A stretch of 64,000 nt of DNA from Mucilaginibacter tundrae (GCF_013408825.1 NZ_JACCBZ010000005.1:405903-469902); one strand, 5' to 3'. Counted from the first letter of the stretch, positions 15,399-25,030 are shown. Made by a program: numbers and translations. The notes: a model not told the origin generated them from the sequence alone.

Positions 15399-18300
15399 TC
15401 AGCGCTTTGCTGCTATAGCTTTCATAGATAATTTGTATTTGTAGAGGCAGTAATATATGATCAGCTCCTGGTGTCTCTGCCGGTCTATAAAAATCCGGTT
15501 GAGGTGCATATGCACCAAGTCTGCCAATATTTGGTTTTTGCGTTTTGGAGAGGAACCGGATAATGCTTTCAGGATTGAGGTAGCGGTTTGCCGGAATTGT
15601 TTCATTTGTTGTACGAGATTCAGTTTTTCAAAATAATCAGTGCTAGCAAGCAGTTGCTGCACCTCAGCTTTGATAGCCCTGTTTTTTAAATCCAGATCAA
15701 CTTTTAACGCTTTGTCCTGTGCAAATTCGGCATAGAAGACATTGACCATCTGTTGCAGAAACACAAGCTGATCATTTAAATCCGGTAAAAACATATTTAA
15801 TAATTGCGAAACAGATTTAAAACCAAGACTATGATACGGATATTTAAATGATTTCAACCGGCTTGCCTTAATATAATGCATTACCAGTTCGCTGCTAGCA
15901 TGAAAGAACTCCTCTACCAGTTGGATCAGATCCGGGCCATAGCGTTCCATTTCCCTGCGATAGGTGTCTGCCTGGTAGTCGCGGATCAGATGATACTGTA
16001 CCGCGCCGGATAGCTGCTTTTTTAATTGCAACAATACTTCGCCGATCAATTCTTCAGGGAGCCTCAGCCTTAAACGGATATGGTATGCGGAATCCCGGAA
16101 GCGGATGAAAAACCAGGACTGCAGTTTTCCAGCTTGTTTTTGTAGAAAAGGGAGTATCCTTTTTGTGAGTAACTCGTTAGAAAAATCGGGGTTGCAATAC
16201 AGTTTTAAATAAAGCCACTTGCTACCAATAATATATGTTTGCTGCATATTTATTGACTGTACTGGCTTGACATTTTGCGTACCCGTATACACCGTATCTT
16301 CACTGTATAAGACGCCGACAAATTGGTTAACTATTGGGAGGCCTTCCTGATTTAAAAGTAAAGAGTTTTTTGGTGAAAAGTATTCCTGCATAACCGCAGT
16401 CTCCATAGTTCTCAGACATTGTATCAGGAACCTGACTTCTTCTTTTTCGACAGTGTTAAAAACCAATTGCTGATCTGATCTGCTAAGCGCGATGACAGCG
16501 GGAATATGGCGTTTTTGCTGGATGTCTTGGAAGTATATGATCCCGTCTTCGTCACTTGATGAACCTATCAATTTTAAGTCAACAACAGACAAATGCCAGG
16601 TAGCGGCAGATAAAATCGTATTTTTAAAAACGACCCTTGGGTAATATGCCAGTCCTGGAAAATATTGCGCCAACTCGAATAAATAGTTCGCATGCAGACC
16701 CTGATGCTGCAAATCACAGAGGATCCTGAAGACAGCAAGCTCATTACGGGTATAATTATAGGCAGAACTAAGGCGAGGAACGATCACTTTTTGCAACACC
16801 TCCGATTCCAGGATCACCTTGTCGTTGACGACAGAGACCCATAGGTCTGAAAGCCTAATTTGGTTTTCGACTGGTAATGTTGAATACGCATTGACCATGA
16901 TTTCGTAATCGTAACTATGTTGCCTTCGATTAATGTTATCGGTGTGTGAATCTGAAAGTTGCCCGATCTCTGCGAATATAACTTCCTGGTTTGCAGACTG
17001 TTCCTGGTGGGCGATTGTTTTACTAAGGTTATTTATTTCCTTACTCCATAAGGTAAAACGCCCGATTAGGGCTGTTGCTGATGTGCCGCTGACCGCTTCA
17101 ATGAACAGGCCTTCATTAACAATCCTGAATAAAACAGCCAAGGATGGGGCAGAGGGCAAGTCTGTGGGAGAACGAATAGCATTCAGGTCATCATCTTTTA
17201 ATTGCAGACTATCGGTAAACCCGGTTTTGTCTGTCCATTTATTAAAAAGCAACCGGTGAGCATCAGACCATTCCTGGTGGATAAGCTTATCTTGCTGAAT
17301 ATTAAAGTTGATATGCTGCAGTAATTCAGACTGATGCTGTTGCTGGGTAAGGGATCCGTAGCCAATTCCAATCTCCGGGTCAATCGCCTCTAATAACCGA
17401 ACCTTTTGTCGGTCATACTTAAGTTTAAAAGCCGCAATGAATTGTTGAAAATTAGCTGAAACGGCTGATTTGGATAACGTTTTCAAGGCGTTCAGTCCAT
17501 CGTGAATGTCCCGTTGATAACCGGTGGATAGCTTTCCCTCGCTTACCGTTTTTTCCAGCCCGGCATAGAAAAAAGGCAAGGAGCTTCTCACACGGTAGGG
17601 CATAAGGTTCTCTAATTGTTTACGTATATCAAGAAGGGTATCCGCCCCCGGAAAGACTGCTGTTTCCAGTTGCTTCATAATTAGATCCAAGCTTTTAGGA
17701 AGAATTGAACCTGCAATTCCAGGCATGCTTATTAACCTGTTCAGATAATCGCCGCCAACAATATTTACGTGTGTTGACGGTATAATTAATTGTGCTTCTG
17801 TTAGAAAATTAAAGTATTCCGCCGCATCATTAAAGGCGACTCCGGTTATGTTTTGGATAAAAGCTATTATATCGCCGGCATCACACTCTCCCCGGTTGCA
17901 ATAGGTTATTATCGCTTGAATAATCGAATTGCTTTGATAAGCTTCCAGATCAAATATTGCCTTAGATTTTTGTTCGCTATGGCTTGTTTTAATGAAACGA
18001 AAATCCTTTCCTTCTTTATAAAGTGAGCTATTAGCGCGATAACGCTCATTCCATACGTTTCCAGTTAATGATTTGGCTAACTGAAGGACAATTTCCTGGT
18101 CAAGGTTTAAATGAAGCTTCTTTGTTCGGTCATTCAGGATCAATGAAGTTTCACTGCCCCAACCGGTAAGAGAAAAAGATGAAAAGCCGCCAAAAGGGGT
18201 CGGGCGGAAAGTCATCCGGTTATAATATCGTTTTACGCTTAATTGTTCTTTGGCCGACAATAATTCAAAGCAAAATTTTTTATTTTCTAATGCGTTATAG

Positions 18301-18440
18301 AGCTGTGGGCTGGCTAAATATAAAGCAGATTGAAATGACGGAAATTGGATAATTGCGTTGACCTTTTCGATATTGTAGCTTTTAAAGCTAAGTGCTGGAC
18401 TTCTGAGTATGAGTTGATCTAAAAAATTGTAATTATTCAT
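15399..18440 (-). CDS. lanB: Full-length class I lantibiotic dehydratase (LanB) with C-terminal SpaB_C domain
   Basis: A 1013-residue protein. The N-terminal dehydratase domain has the family pattern SFQSALYLASPQLYNAL near residues 36-50 and RMTFRPTPFGGFSSFSL near residues 74-90. The C-terminal 270 residues form a thiopeptide-type SpaB_C elimination domain, with WFFIRFRDSAYHIRLRLRL and a REMERYGPD segment. Class I LanB enzymes glutamylate Ser/Thr of a precursor using glutamyl-tRNA and then eliminate to Dha/Dhb. Both halves are present in one chain. No LanC, protease or ABC exporter gene lies within the window near it, so the product may be a linear dehydrated peptide, or cyclisation is done elsewhere. 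Confidence 0.9.
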   Translation of the reverse strand: MNNYNFLDQLILRSPALSFKSYNIEKVNAIIQFPSFQSALYLASPQLYNALENKKFCFELLSAKEQLSVKRYYNRMTFRPTPFGGFSSFSLTGWGSETSLILNDRTKKLHLNLDQEIVLQLAKSLTGNVWNERYRANSSLYKEGKDFRFIKTSHSEQKSKAIFDLEAYQSNSIIQAIITYCNRGECDAGDIIAFIQNITGVAFNDAAEYFNFLTEAQLIIPSTHVNIVGGDYLNRLISMPGIAGSILPKSLDLIMKQLETAVFPGADTLLDIRKQLENLMPYRVRSSLPFFYAGLEKTVSEGKLSTGYQRDIHDGLNALKTLSKSAVSANFQQFIAAFKLKYDRQKVRLLEAIDPEIGIGYGSLTQQQHQSELLQHINFNIQQDKLIHQEWSDAHRLLFNKWTDKTGFTDSLQLKDDDLNAIRSPTDLPSAPSLAVLFRIVNEGLFIEAVSGTSATALIGRFTLWSKEINNLSKTIAHQEQSANQEVIFAEIGQLSDSHTDNINRRQHSYDYEIMVNAYSTLPVENQIRLSDLWVSVVNDKVILESEVLQKVIVPRLSSAYNYTRNELAVFRILCDLQHQGLHANYLFELAQYFPGLAYYPRVVFKNTILSAATWHLSVVDLKLIGSSSDEDGIIYFQDIQQKRHIPAVIALSRSDQQLVFNTVEKEEVRFLIQCLRTMETAVMQEYFSPKNSLLLNQEGLPIVNQFVGVLYSEDTVYTGTQNVKPVQSINMQQTYIIGSKWLYLKLYCNPDFSNELLTKRILPFLQKQAGKLQSWFFIRFRDSAYHIRLRLRLPEELIGEVLLQLKKQLSGAVQYHLIRDYQADTYRREMERYGPDLIQLVEEFFHASSELVMHYIKASRLKSFKYPYHSLGFKSVSQLLNMFLPDLNDQLVFLQQMVNVFYAEFAQDKALKVDLDLKNRAIKAEVQQLLASTDYFEKLNLVQQMKQFRQTATSILKALSGSSPKRKNQILADLVHMHLNRIFIDRQRHQELIIYYCLYKYKLSMKAIAAKR

Positions 18441-18817
18441 GGCGTATATATTTCATATTCAACCTAAGTATGTGGTAACGCCACTTTTATTAAGCCGAGT
18501 TAAAGAGATCTTTAATGTCGATTCGGCATCTGAGATATTTAGTTCTACACATGTAGTTGATAACTTGATGTGTTTCTAGTAATAGTAAATCATAAAACAA
18601 TGGAAATGAACCAAAAGATGATCTTATAACTAAATGATTAGCTTAGAAAGGAAGGGTTCAGATAAATGAGTAAGAAGAATTTAGAATTGATGGCGTGCTT
18701 GATTATTTAAGAAAATTATAAATTAGCTTCAGTTCCAAGAGATACATATTGTCGCCCAGATATGGATCAACGAAAACTGACTACTAACTAGTGAAAAAAG
18801 AAACTTTAGTATTGTTT
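18441..18817. other. Gene-free region upstream of lanB
   Basis: No ORF above about 15 residues with a sensible start was found on either strand. The AT-rich stretch before the lanB ATG probably holds its promoter, but no clear TAnnTTTG box could be fixed. Confidence 0.4.
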
Positions 18818-19129
18818 CTACTTACTTTTAGGGCCTCTTTTCTTTTTCTCCTTTACAGAAACATCGAAGTTTTCATTTAAAACGAGATTAAAGTCAAACT
18901 CGAACAAATCTTTTGGATAATGTCCTAACGCTAAAGCAACGGAAACAATGGAAGATAAAGTCGAACCATTTTTACCATTTTCGATACGATAAATTTGATT
19001 TGTTTCGACGTTAGCAATGGTCGCTAATTCTTGTTGTGTTAATTTTTTTTCTAACCGTAGTTCTTTTACCTTTTTTCCAAAAGCAAGTTCATATTCTTTG
19101 TTACGGTTATTCACATCGTGAATTTGCAA
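18818..19129 (-). CDS. XRE-family helix-turn-helix regulator
   Basis: A 103-residue protein with an HTH_3 domain (about residues 13-75): LRLEKKLTQQELATIANVET, then IYRIENGKNGSTLSSIVSVA. A basic C-terminal tail ends KEKKKRGPKSK. It is a single-domain Cro/CI-type repressor with no partner toxin next to it. A perfect 11-base inverted repeat lies 15 bases upstream of its start codon, a probable autoregulatory operator. It is transcribed towards lanB but ends about 380 bases before the lanB start. Confidence 0.85.
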   Translation of the reverse strand: MQIHDVNNRNKEYELAFGKKVKELRLEKKLTQQELATIANVETNQIYRIENGKNGSTLSSIVSVALALGHYPKDLFEFDFNLVLNENFDVSVKEKKKRGPKSK

Positions 19130-19143
19130 TCAATCTCCATTGT

Positions 19144-19169
19144 TTATTTCGTCATATTTGACGAAATAA
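19144..19169. promoter_or_regulatory. Probable operator of the XRE regulator
   Basis: TTATTTCGTCA and TGACGAAATAA form perfect 11-base arms around TATT, ending 15 bases upstream of the regulator's ATG (19129, minus). The symmetry and position are those of a Cro/CI-type dimer site. Confidence 0.65.
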
Positions 19170-19355
19170 TTATATTTGTTTATATTGCATTGATTTAAAG
19201 GTGATGTCTATTTTGAAATAGATGAAATAAGTTATCAGCAAATAGTATTTTTGTGATTGCTTCTTTTAAATTAAGAGTGATCGCTACGAGCCTCGCCACG
19301 AAATCTGGTAAATTTCTAACTCCGCGAGTGTAGGTGCAGCGACCGAACCCTATAA

Positions 19356-19469
19356 TATCAATAGGGCCGGCGCTCGCTTATGTCTTCTGTGGAGGCTATT
19401 TTGAAAAAAATAGTGGGCTTACCAGAGCCACGTGACATTAGACTTTGCGGGTATCCGGCCCTATTAATA
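19356..19469. repeat. Inverted-repeat unit between the XRE and sigma factor genes
   Basis: TATCAATAGGGCCGG at 19356-19370 pairs with CCGGCCCTATTAATA at 19455-19469 (14 of 15 positions), enclosing about 84 bases without an ORF. It may be a small non-autonomous element or a structured RNA. The rest of the 19130-19528 gap shows nothing else I can support. Confidence 0.45.
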
Positions 19470-19528
19470 AATATGGCCGCAATCCGATCTAAAGGCTTGT
19501 AATTGAAAAATCAATTAACAAAGCAGCT

Positions 19529-20128
19529 ATGGGTCGGGACAATCTAAATCTTTCTTTTCTAGTTGAACAATTACAACAAGGCAATGAGGCAGCCTTTACT
19601 GCGCTATATGATTTGTTTAGCAAACCGCTTTATAGAAATATGCTGCGTCTGGTAAAAGACGAAGCTATTGCCGAAGAATTATTACAAGACCTGTTCATGA
19701 AAATTTGGGAGAGCAGGGAAACCATTAGTGTAGAAGGTTCTTTTAAATCGTTTTTATATAAGGTGGCTCAAAATCTGGTCTATGGGCATTTTAGAAAGAT
19801 CGCTAAAAATAACCGTTTAGTTGAACGAATGATTTCCAATGCGGTCGGGTTTGATCCAACAGCGGAAGACGTCATGATCAGGAAAGAAAGCCATATCCTA
19901 TTAAGATCAGCTATTGAGAGTTTATCCCCGCAACGGAAACAAGTTTATACTTTATGTAAGCTGGAAGGCAAGAGCTACGAAGAAGCAGGACATGAGTTAG
20001 GTGTATCTCCATCTACCATCCGGGATCATATTGTAAAGGGGAACAAAGCAGTAAAAAGATACCTCGATCTCAACCGTGATATAGCAGTGCTATTTATAAC
20101 AATACAACTGTTGGATCATTTGAAATAA
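19529..20128 (+). CDS. ECF RNA polymerase sigma factor (FecI/Bacteroidetes type)
   Basis: A 199-residue sigma-70 family protein. Region 2 spans about residues 24-95, with LVKDEAIAEELLQDLFMKIW and FKSFLYKVAQNLVYGHFRK. Region 4 spans about residues 123-180 (ESLSPQRKQVYTLCKLEGKS and LGVSPSTIRDHIVKGNKAVK). A hydrophobic tail follows. Unlike the sigma gene at 41.0 kb it has no FecR or SusCD genes after it, so it is an orphan; the convergent DinB-like gene follows. Its regulon cannot be inferred. Confidence 0.88.
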   Translation: MGRDNLNLSFLVEQLQQGNEAAFTALYDLFSKPLYRNMLRLVKDEAIAEELLQDLFMKIWESRETISVEGSFKSFLYKVAQNLVYGHFRKIAKNNRLVERMISNAVGFDPTAEDVMIRKESHILLRSAIESLSPQRKQVYTLCKLEGKSYEEAGHELGVSPSTIRDHIVKGNKAVKRYLDLNRDIAVLFITIQLLDHLK

Positions 20129-20151
20129 TGTAATCAAGCATATATTTTTAT

Positions 20152-20191
20152 AAAAAAAAACAAACAACAATTAATTACTAATTGTTGTTTG
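20152..20191 (-). terminator. Rho-independent terminator for the DinB-like gene
   Basis: A 13-base perfect stem at 20161-20191 (AAACAACAATTA with its complement, closed by C-G, loop ATTAC) is followed on the minus strand by nine T residues. It lies about 90 bases after the minus-strand stop at 20284. Confidence 0.75.
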
Positions 20192-20283
20192 GTTATCGGC
20201 AAGCATTCTCGCTTGTCATTGTGATAAGGTTTCCTCTAAAAATCAACTAAGAATTGTGGTTTTGTAGTAAGAAGAGGAAACGG

Positions 20284-20763
20284 TTAATCTTTTTCTAAAA
20301 AGGCCTGCATATCTTCAGGCATAGGATAATTTCCGCACTGTCTTCTCAAAAGCACAATCTCACCTAAATGAAAAGATAAATGTGTTGACATGTCCAATAT
20401 CTTTCTAAATTTAAGTTCAAAATCCAATTCACTTAATGACAAAGTTGACGCTATAGTCTTAATTTTACTTATTTGATTATCAAAAATGCGAACTGCGTTA
20501 TCTATATCACTTTGCTCATTTGGCAACTCTGTTTTAATCCAGGTATCTATTTCCGAAAAATGTTTTTCTGTCTTCTTGCCTTCTGCCAATGATAATTCGT
20601 TTTCTTGCCAGAGAATTAGATGATTAAGAATTTGCCAAATGTTTTTTGACGTCCCCGGAGGCATGCAAGTAACGGTAACAACACTTAGGCTTTTAAATAC
20701 TTTAAATGTGTCAAAAACTTCAGAAAAAATGGGCTCAAATTGTATAGTATGCAGATTAGACAT
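20284..20763 (-). CDS. DinB-like superfamily protein
   Basis: A 159-residue four-helix-bundle protein. The three conserved metal-binding His positions of the DinB/YfiT fold can be placed in ILNHLILWQ (near residue 48) and STHLSFHLGEIVLL (near residues 129-135). DinB-like proteins include thiol-dependent S-transferases and many of unknown function; the substrate is unknown here. It stands alone on the minus strand with its own terminator. Confidence 0.75.
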   Translation of the reverse strand: MSNLHTIQFEPIFSEVFDTFKVFKSLSVVTVTCMPPGTSKNIWQILNHLILWQENELSLAEGKKTEKHFSEIDTWIKTELPNEQSDIDNAVRIFDNQISKIKTIASTLSLSELDFELKFRKILDMSTHLSFHLGEIVLLRRQCGNYPMPEDMQAFLEKD

Positions 20764-20880
20764 AGGGATTAATTTGGTGATAAGAATGAATAGTTAAAAG
20801 TAAGTCTTTAAGAGTTTTTTTAATGAGTTTTTATAACATATTATGAGCCTGGGTGTTTTTCGAATCATAATACTTAGGTT

Positions 20881-20919
20881 GAAAGGTCCGGGCAGCGAGT
20901 GCTAGGGCCTTTCATTTTT
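20881..20919 (+). terminator. Orphan terminator-like hairpin
   Basis: GAAAGGTCC and GGGCCTTTC form a 9-base stem (one G-U pair), then A and a T-run at 20915-20919. No plus-strand gene lies upstream of it, so it may mark the end of a lost gene near the att site. Confidence 0.5.
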
Positions 20920-21041
20920 ACATGCCAACTATATTTCTGAGGTAAAAAATGATGGACATATTATGGAAATTCGTGTTCGCGTTCCAGCTCACCAATGGCA
21001 TCAAAGATCATCGATCAGAATTGTCAGCTATTAATACAACA

Positions 21042-21088
21042 AAGGACTGAAAATCCTTGTGTCCCTGGTTCGAATCCAGGTGGTACCA
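21042..21088 (+). other. 3' fragment of tRNA-Phe, probable integrase attachment site
   Basis: The anticodon arm (AAGGA stem, CTGAAAA loop, anticodon GAA), the variable region, a perfect T arm (CCTGG/CCAGG around TTCGAAT) and the 3' acceptor strand TGGTACC plus A are present. The D arm and 5' acceptor strand are missing: the preceding bases do not fold into them. Tyrosine integrases commonly recombine in the 3' half of tRNA genes and leave such copies. It lies about 200 bases before the integrase pseudogene. Downstream, two AAAAAGGTCTTTTT units look like the old tRNA terminator. Confidence 0.75.
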
Positions 21089-21283
21089 CAAAATAAAAAA
21101 AGGTCTTTTTCATTAGAAAAAGGTCTTTTTTCGTATATTTGGGCACTTTCTAATGGCAATTGCCAACTGTCAGGAACGATCCGTTTCGATAGCTTTTACA
21201 TAATTTTTTGTTGAACCTTACGAAAAAAGGGCACAAATAGGGCACAAAACTATTTGGCGTTTTTTCGCCAAACAAACAATGTT

Positions 21284-22596
21284 ATGGCGACAGTAGGTAT
21301 TAAAATTCACAAACACCACAAAAAAGCTGACGGAACTTACAACGTCAAAATTAGAGTTGCACACAAAGGGGAGAAAAAATATATCGACACTCCCCACTTT
21401 GTAGTTGCTAAACAATTGACCGCAAAATTGGTCATCAAGGATGCAACCCTTAAACAATTGCTAAATAAGACTCTTGATGATTACAGGAGTGAAATCAGCA
21501 AGCTTGGGCCGAAACTTGAAATGTATAGCGCTGAGGCGTTGAAAAACTATTTAAAAGATAAGGATGAACCAATGGACTTCCTAAAATTCTGTAAGGGTCA
21601 TATTGACGTGCTGAAAAAAGAAGGACGAAATGGATCGGCTGGGACATTGGCGACCGTGTTATTTAGTCTTCAAGATTACTTTAATAAAACTGCAATTTCA
21701 CCATTAGATATCAATGAAAGAACACTTGCGCTTTATGAACGTCATTTAAGGAGTGTACGTAAACTTACGAGGAACAATCAATTTGGTAAGGAAATAACAA
21801 GAACAGTAAAAGGCATGAATGATGCAGCCGTTCACAACCATTTTCGAGATTTAAGGATTCTTTTTAAGGCGGCAATGAAGCATTATAATAATCCCCAAAC
21901 CGGTGAAATTAAAATTCCTTATTGCCCATTCGACAATTATAAAATTGTTGACGCTCCTGAAAATCGAAAACGGAATATCACCATTGAGCAGGCACAATTA
22001 ACTCGAGATTGTGAATGTGCAGCAGAAAGCAGACCGGAATTGGCTAAAGACTTATTTATGTTATCATTTTATTTATGCGGTATGAATGCTATCGATTTTT
22101 ACAATTTAAATCAGAAAATATAAAAAACGGCAGAATTGAATATAATAGAGCCAAAACCAAATCAAGAAGATCAGATAAAGCTTATATAAGCGTCCAGTTA
22201 ATAACGCAAGCAAAACCTATACTGGAAAAATATTTTGGAAAACTAAATACTCGCTATTCTTCATTTGAAAATCTTGATCGGGCTATTAATGAGGGAATGA
22301 AAGCTATCAATAAAAAAATAGGCACAACCGGAATAACGTTTTATTGGGCGCGTCACACGTTTGCAACACTGGCAAGGAATAAGTGCCGTATGAGTAAAGA
22401 TGATGTTGCACAGGTCTTAAATCACGTAGATAGCGGGCATTAAACAACTGATATATATATTGAAAAGGATTGGGCAATCGTTGATGAGGTACAAGCAAAC
22501 GTTATTAGCCTGCTTTTAGAACTTGATCAACCTAAAGTAAAAAAATTAGATAACCATAATGAACAACGGAGAATCATGCATGTAGTCAGTGCTTGA
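21284..22596 (+). pseudogene. Broken tyrosine recombinase (integrase) next to tRNA-Phe fragment
   Basis: The start chosen is ATG 21284 (MATVGIKIHKHHKKADG); an earlier TTG at 21254 is unlikely. Arm-binding and SAM-like domains are intact through FYLCGMNAIDFYNL. A missing A near 22113 shifts the frame; the other frame resumes with KSENIKNGRIEYNRAKTKSR and YWARHTFATLARN. A TAA at 22441 replaces an expected Lys codon just before TTDIYIEKDW, the segment with the nucleophile Tyr, and the reading frame then continues open to 22596. So there is one frameshift and one nonsense change, and the product is inactive unless repaired. A TTTGGCG/CGCCAAA hairpin sits at 21253-21272. Confidence 0.88.
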
Positions 22597-24750
22597 ATTT
22601 AAATTTATCATTATGAAAACATTCATTTTATTGTGTTTGACATGTATAGTGATAGGAGAGCCGGTTAATAAAAATGGAATTGTTGTTCCATCTTTCGTTT
22701 TTGCGTTAGCTTCAACGGTTGCATAGCCCTCCGTAAATAATTTATTAATGGTATCGCTTACCCGGTTCAGGTCTTCTTCCGCTATCAGGTCTGCTGTTGT
22801 TAATTTTACAATTTCTTCCCTGGTATAGCCCGTCACCGTTTCAAAGTTTTTATTCCATAGCAAATATTCTCCTGTCGCACTTTGCAAATAAAACACGCCG
22901 GGTAAGCTATTTATGATAGTCTCTGAAAGTTCCTTTTGTTTTAAAATAAGCAATTCAGCTTTTTTGCGTTCCGTAAAATCGAGTGAATAAGTTGAAATAG
23001 CCGTAACCTTTCCCTCTACCATAATAGGGACAAATGCGGTCCTGAAATATAAATGTTCACCGTTTCTTTCATATTCAACTTCGATCACTTCCTTATTGCC
23101 TCCCAAAACCTTGTTAAGTATTTCATAACGGCGCTTCTGTTCATCAAGGGGCAAAAAACTATATATCTCATCACCAAATTTTGGTTCTTTACCTGCTAAA
23201 ATGGTACTGGTTTTTTCAAAGACCTGGTTAAAAACAATTAAACGAAAATCTGTATCTATAAGGCAGGTAGATCCTTCAACATTGTCAAAAAGCACCCTTA
23301 TTCGTTCCTGGTTTTCTACGATCAGTTTTTGGGCATATTCGGCTTTTTTGTTTTCTGTTATGTCTAAAATCTGTGTGACAAAGTAAAGTGGAGATCTAGC
23401 ATCATCTCTTATTAATGCAATATTAACAGATACCCAAATTTCAGCGCCATCTTTACGGATGTAACGCTTTTCAATTTGTTTTATCCCATGATCAGTTTGT
23501 AAAACACTATTTATTACATCAAAGTTTAAGCTATCATCATCCGGGTGAGTAATGTCAAAGAATGACATATTGAGCAATTCCTGTTCTGAATATCCCAGCA
23601 TCTCACACAAACTGATGTTCGCCTTTAGCCAATTACCTTTTAACGAAACCATGGCAATGCCGATTGCAGAATATTCAAAAGCGGTCCTGAATTTTGCCTC
23701 AGCTTCCCTAAGCCCTGCTTCCATTAGTTTTCGATCGGTAATATCCCGGGAAATTACTAATATCTGGTTATCAGCAATTCTCTTCACATTGCTCTCAACT
23801 TCAAATATATCACCGTCTTTACGTACCAGTCGCCTCTCCCTGATCATAGAACCCTCCTTGAGGTTTTTTCCCTGAATAATGGGGTCTACCTTTAATTGTT
23901 CAGGGTCTATAATATTCCTTATATTTAACTGTAATAATTCTTCTTTAGAATATCCCGTTATTTTGCACATGCTTTCATTTACATCTGTAAAATCCCCATT
24001 TAAGTCCGACAGGTAAATGGCATCTGAGGCTTGTTCAAGTAATGAACGGTATTTTCCCTCACTTTCTTTAATAATGTTATTGCTAATCAATATATCTTTA
24101 ATTAAACCTTTGATATTTTTGATAATATAGAACGAAAGCGAAAGGGCAATGATCAGGGAAAGCAAAATAAAAAGAACGAAATTTATTGCGGTCCGCCGGT
24201 ATAATAATTTGTTATTATTAAGTACCTCCTTTGCAACATTAACTTGTAAGCTCAATAACTGATTAATTTTTAAAGCAAAAGGAGTCGGTTCATCAAACGC
24301 GCCCTGTTGAATTAAGTTATTAAGAGATTTAGAATCCTCTTTGGTGAGTATGGATAAAAGGTTTTCAATTACCTCATAAGCCTGATTTTTTACTGCTTCT
24401 GTTTGTTTGACAAGTACTCTCTCCTCAGGTGTAAGATAAGTGAGTTTATAATTACGCCAGTTAGTATCAATGATTCCCCTGGCTTTCAGTACTCTTTCTT
24501 TTGCCTGAGCGAAGGTGATTTTTTGATTTTTAACACTTTGAGTCACCGGGAGAATTTCCGAATCATACTCAAAGCGCACAGTTGATAATAGTTGAATACA
24601 TACCACCCGGTCCGCATACAGGGTTTTGGTATTATCATTCATTTTTTTTAAATCGTTAACGGCATAAATCCCCAATCCGATTAAACTAACGGCCGTAATA
24701 AATATCAGCGTGTATAACTTCGCGGAAGTACTGAGTCTATTTAACATCAC
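22546..24750 (-). pseudogene. Membrane PAS-domain sensor truncated before its kinase domain
   Basis: 734 codons remain: a membrane helix at residues 12-30, an extracytoplasmic four-helix (4HB_MCP-like) domain, a second helix at about 188-210, then four PAS/PAC repeats (near residues 230, 350, 485 and 615) with motifs such as SDAIYLSDLNGDFTDVNESM and ITGYSKEELL. Proteins with this layout normally continue into HisKA and HATPase domains. Here the fourth PAS breaks off after LLTGSPITIH and runs into an unrelated tail, at the point (about 22650) where the integrase relic begins. The kinase half has probably been lost by recombination. Confidence 0.75.
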
Positions 24751-24835
24751 ATTTTATTGAATAAGAGTGCATCCACAAATCAACTTTTGGTAATTAATAT
24801 TTGAAATAGATTATACGGTGGAGAAAACAATTACG

Positions 24836-24926
24836 TTGACCCCACTTCGCCAATTTACCTTGTGACTATAATCAACTGTATTTCAGTTTTTACAGTGGTC
24901 AAATCTAAATTGGCAACTGGGGTCAA
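24836..24926. repeat. MITE-like inverted repeat
   Basis: TTGACCCCACTTCGCCAATTTA (24836-24857) faces TAAATTGGCAACTGGGGTCAA (24906-24926), about 19 of 21 positions complementary, with 48 bases between. There is no coding capacity. Termini starting TTGACCCC are reminiscent of transposon ends; no target-site duplication was evident. Confidence 0.5.
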
Positions 24927-24979
24927 TCAGGTTCGGTGTATCCAAATTACGGTTTATTTTTATAAAAAAAGAAAATAAA

Positions 24980-25011
24980 TTTGCTATTTTAGACCGAACG
25001 GTCTATATTTG
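24980..25011 (+). promoter_or_regulatory. tetR promoter with embedded operator
   Basis: A TTTG box at 24980-24983 and a TATATTTG box at 25004-25011, 20 bases apart, match the Bacteroidota promoter consensus. The palindrome AGACCGAACGGTCT (24991-25004) fills the space between them and touches the -7 box, so bound TetR would block polymerase. Confidence 0.8.
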
Positions 25012-25030
25012 GTCTGTCAAATAATTAAAC

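Noticed and set aside
18666..18710. 14-residue plus-strand ORF MSKKNLELMACLII considered as another precursor
   Set aside because: Too short, no core region, and no similarity to the 54-residue candidate.
20161..20191. Perfect inverted repeat as an integrase attachment or transposon end
   Set aside because: It is directly followed on the minus strand by nine T residues and lies at the end of a minus-strand gene, so a terminator explains it.
21042..21088. Complete tRNA-Phe gene
   Set aside because: The 5' acceptor strand and D arm cannot be formed from the preceding bases; only the 3' part is present.
22546..24750. Intact hybrid sensor histidine kinase
   Set aside because: No HisKA or HATPase motif follows the fourth PAS domain; the C-terminal tail is unrelated sequence at a recombination junction.
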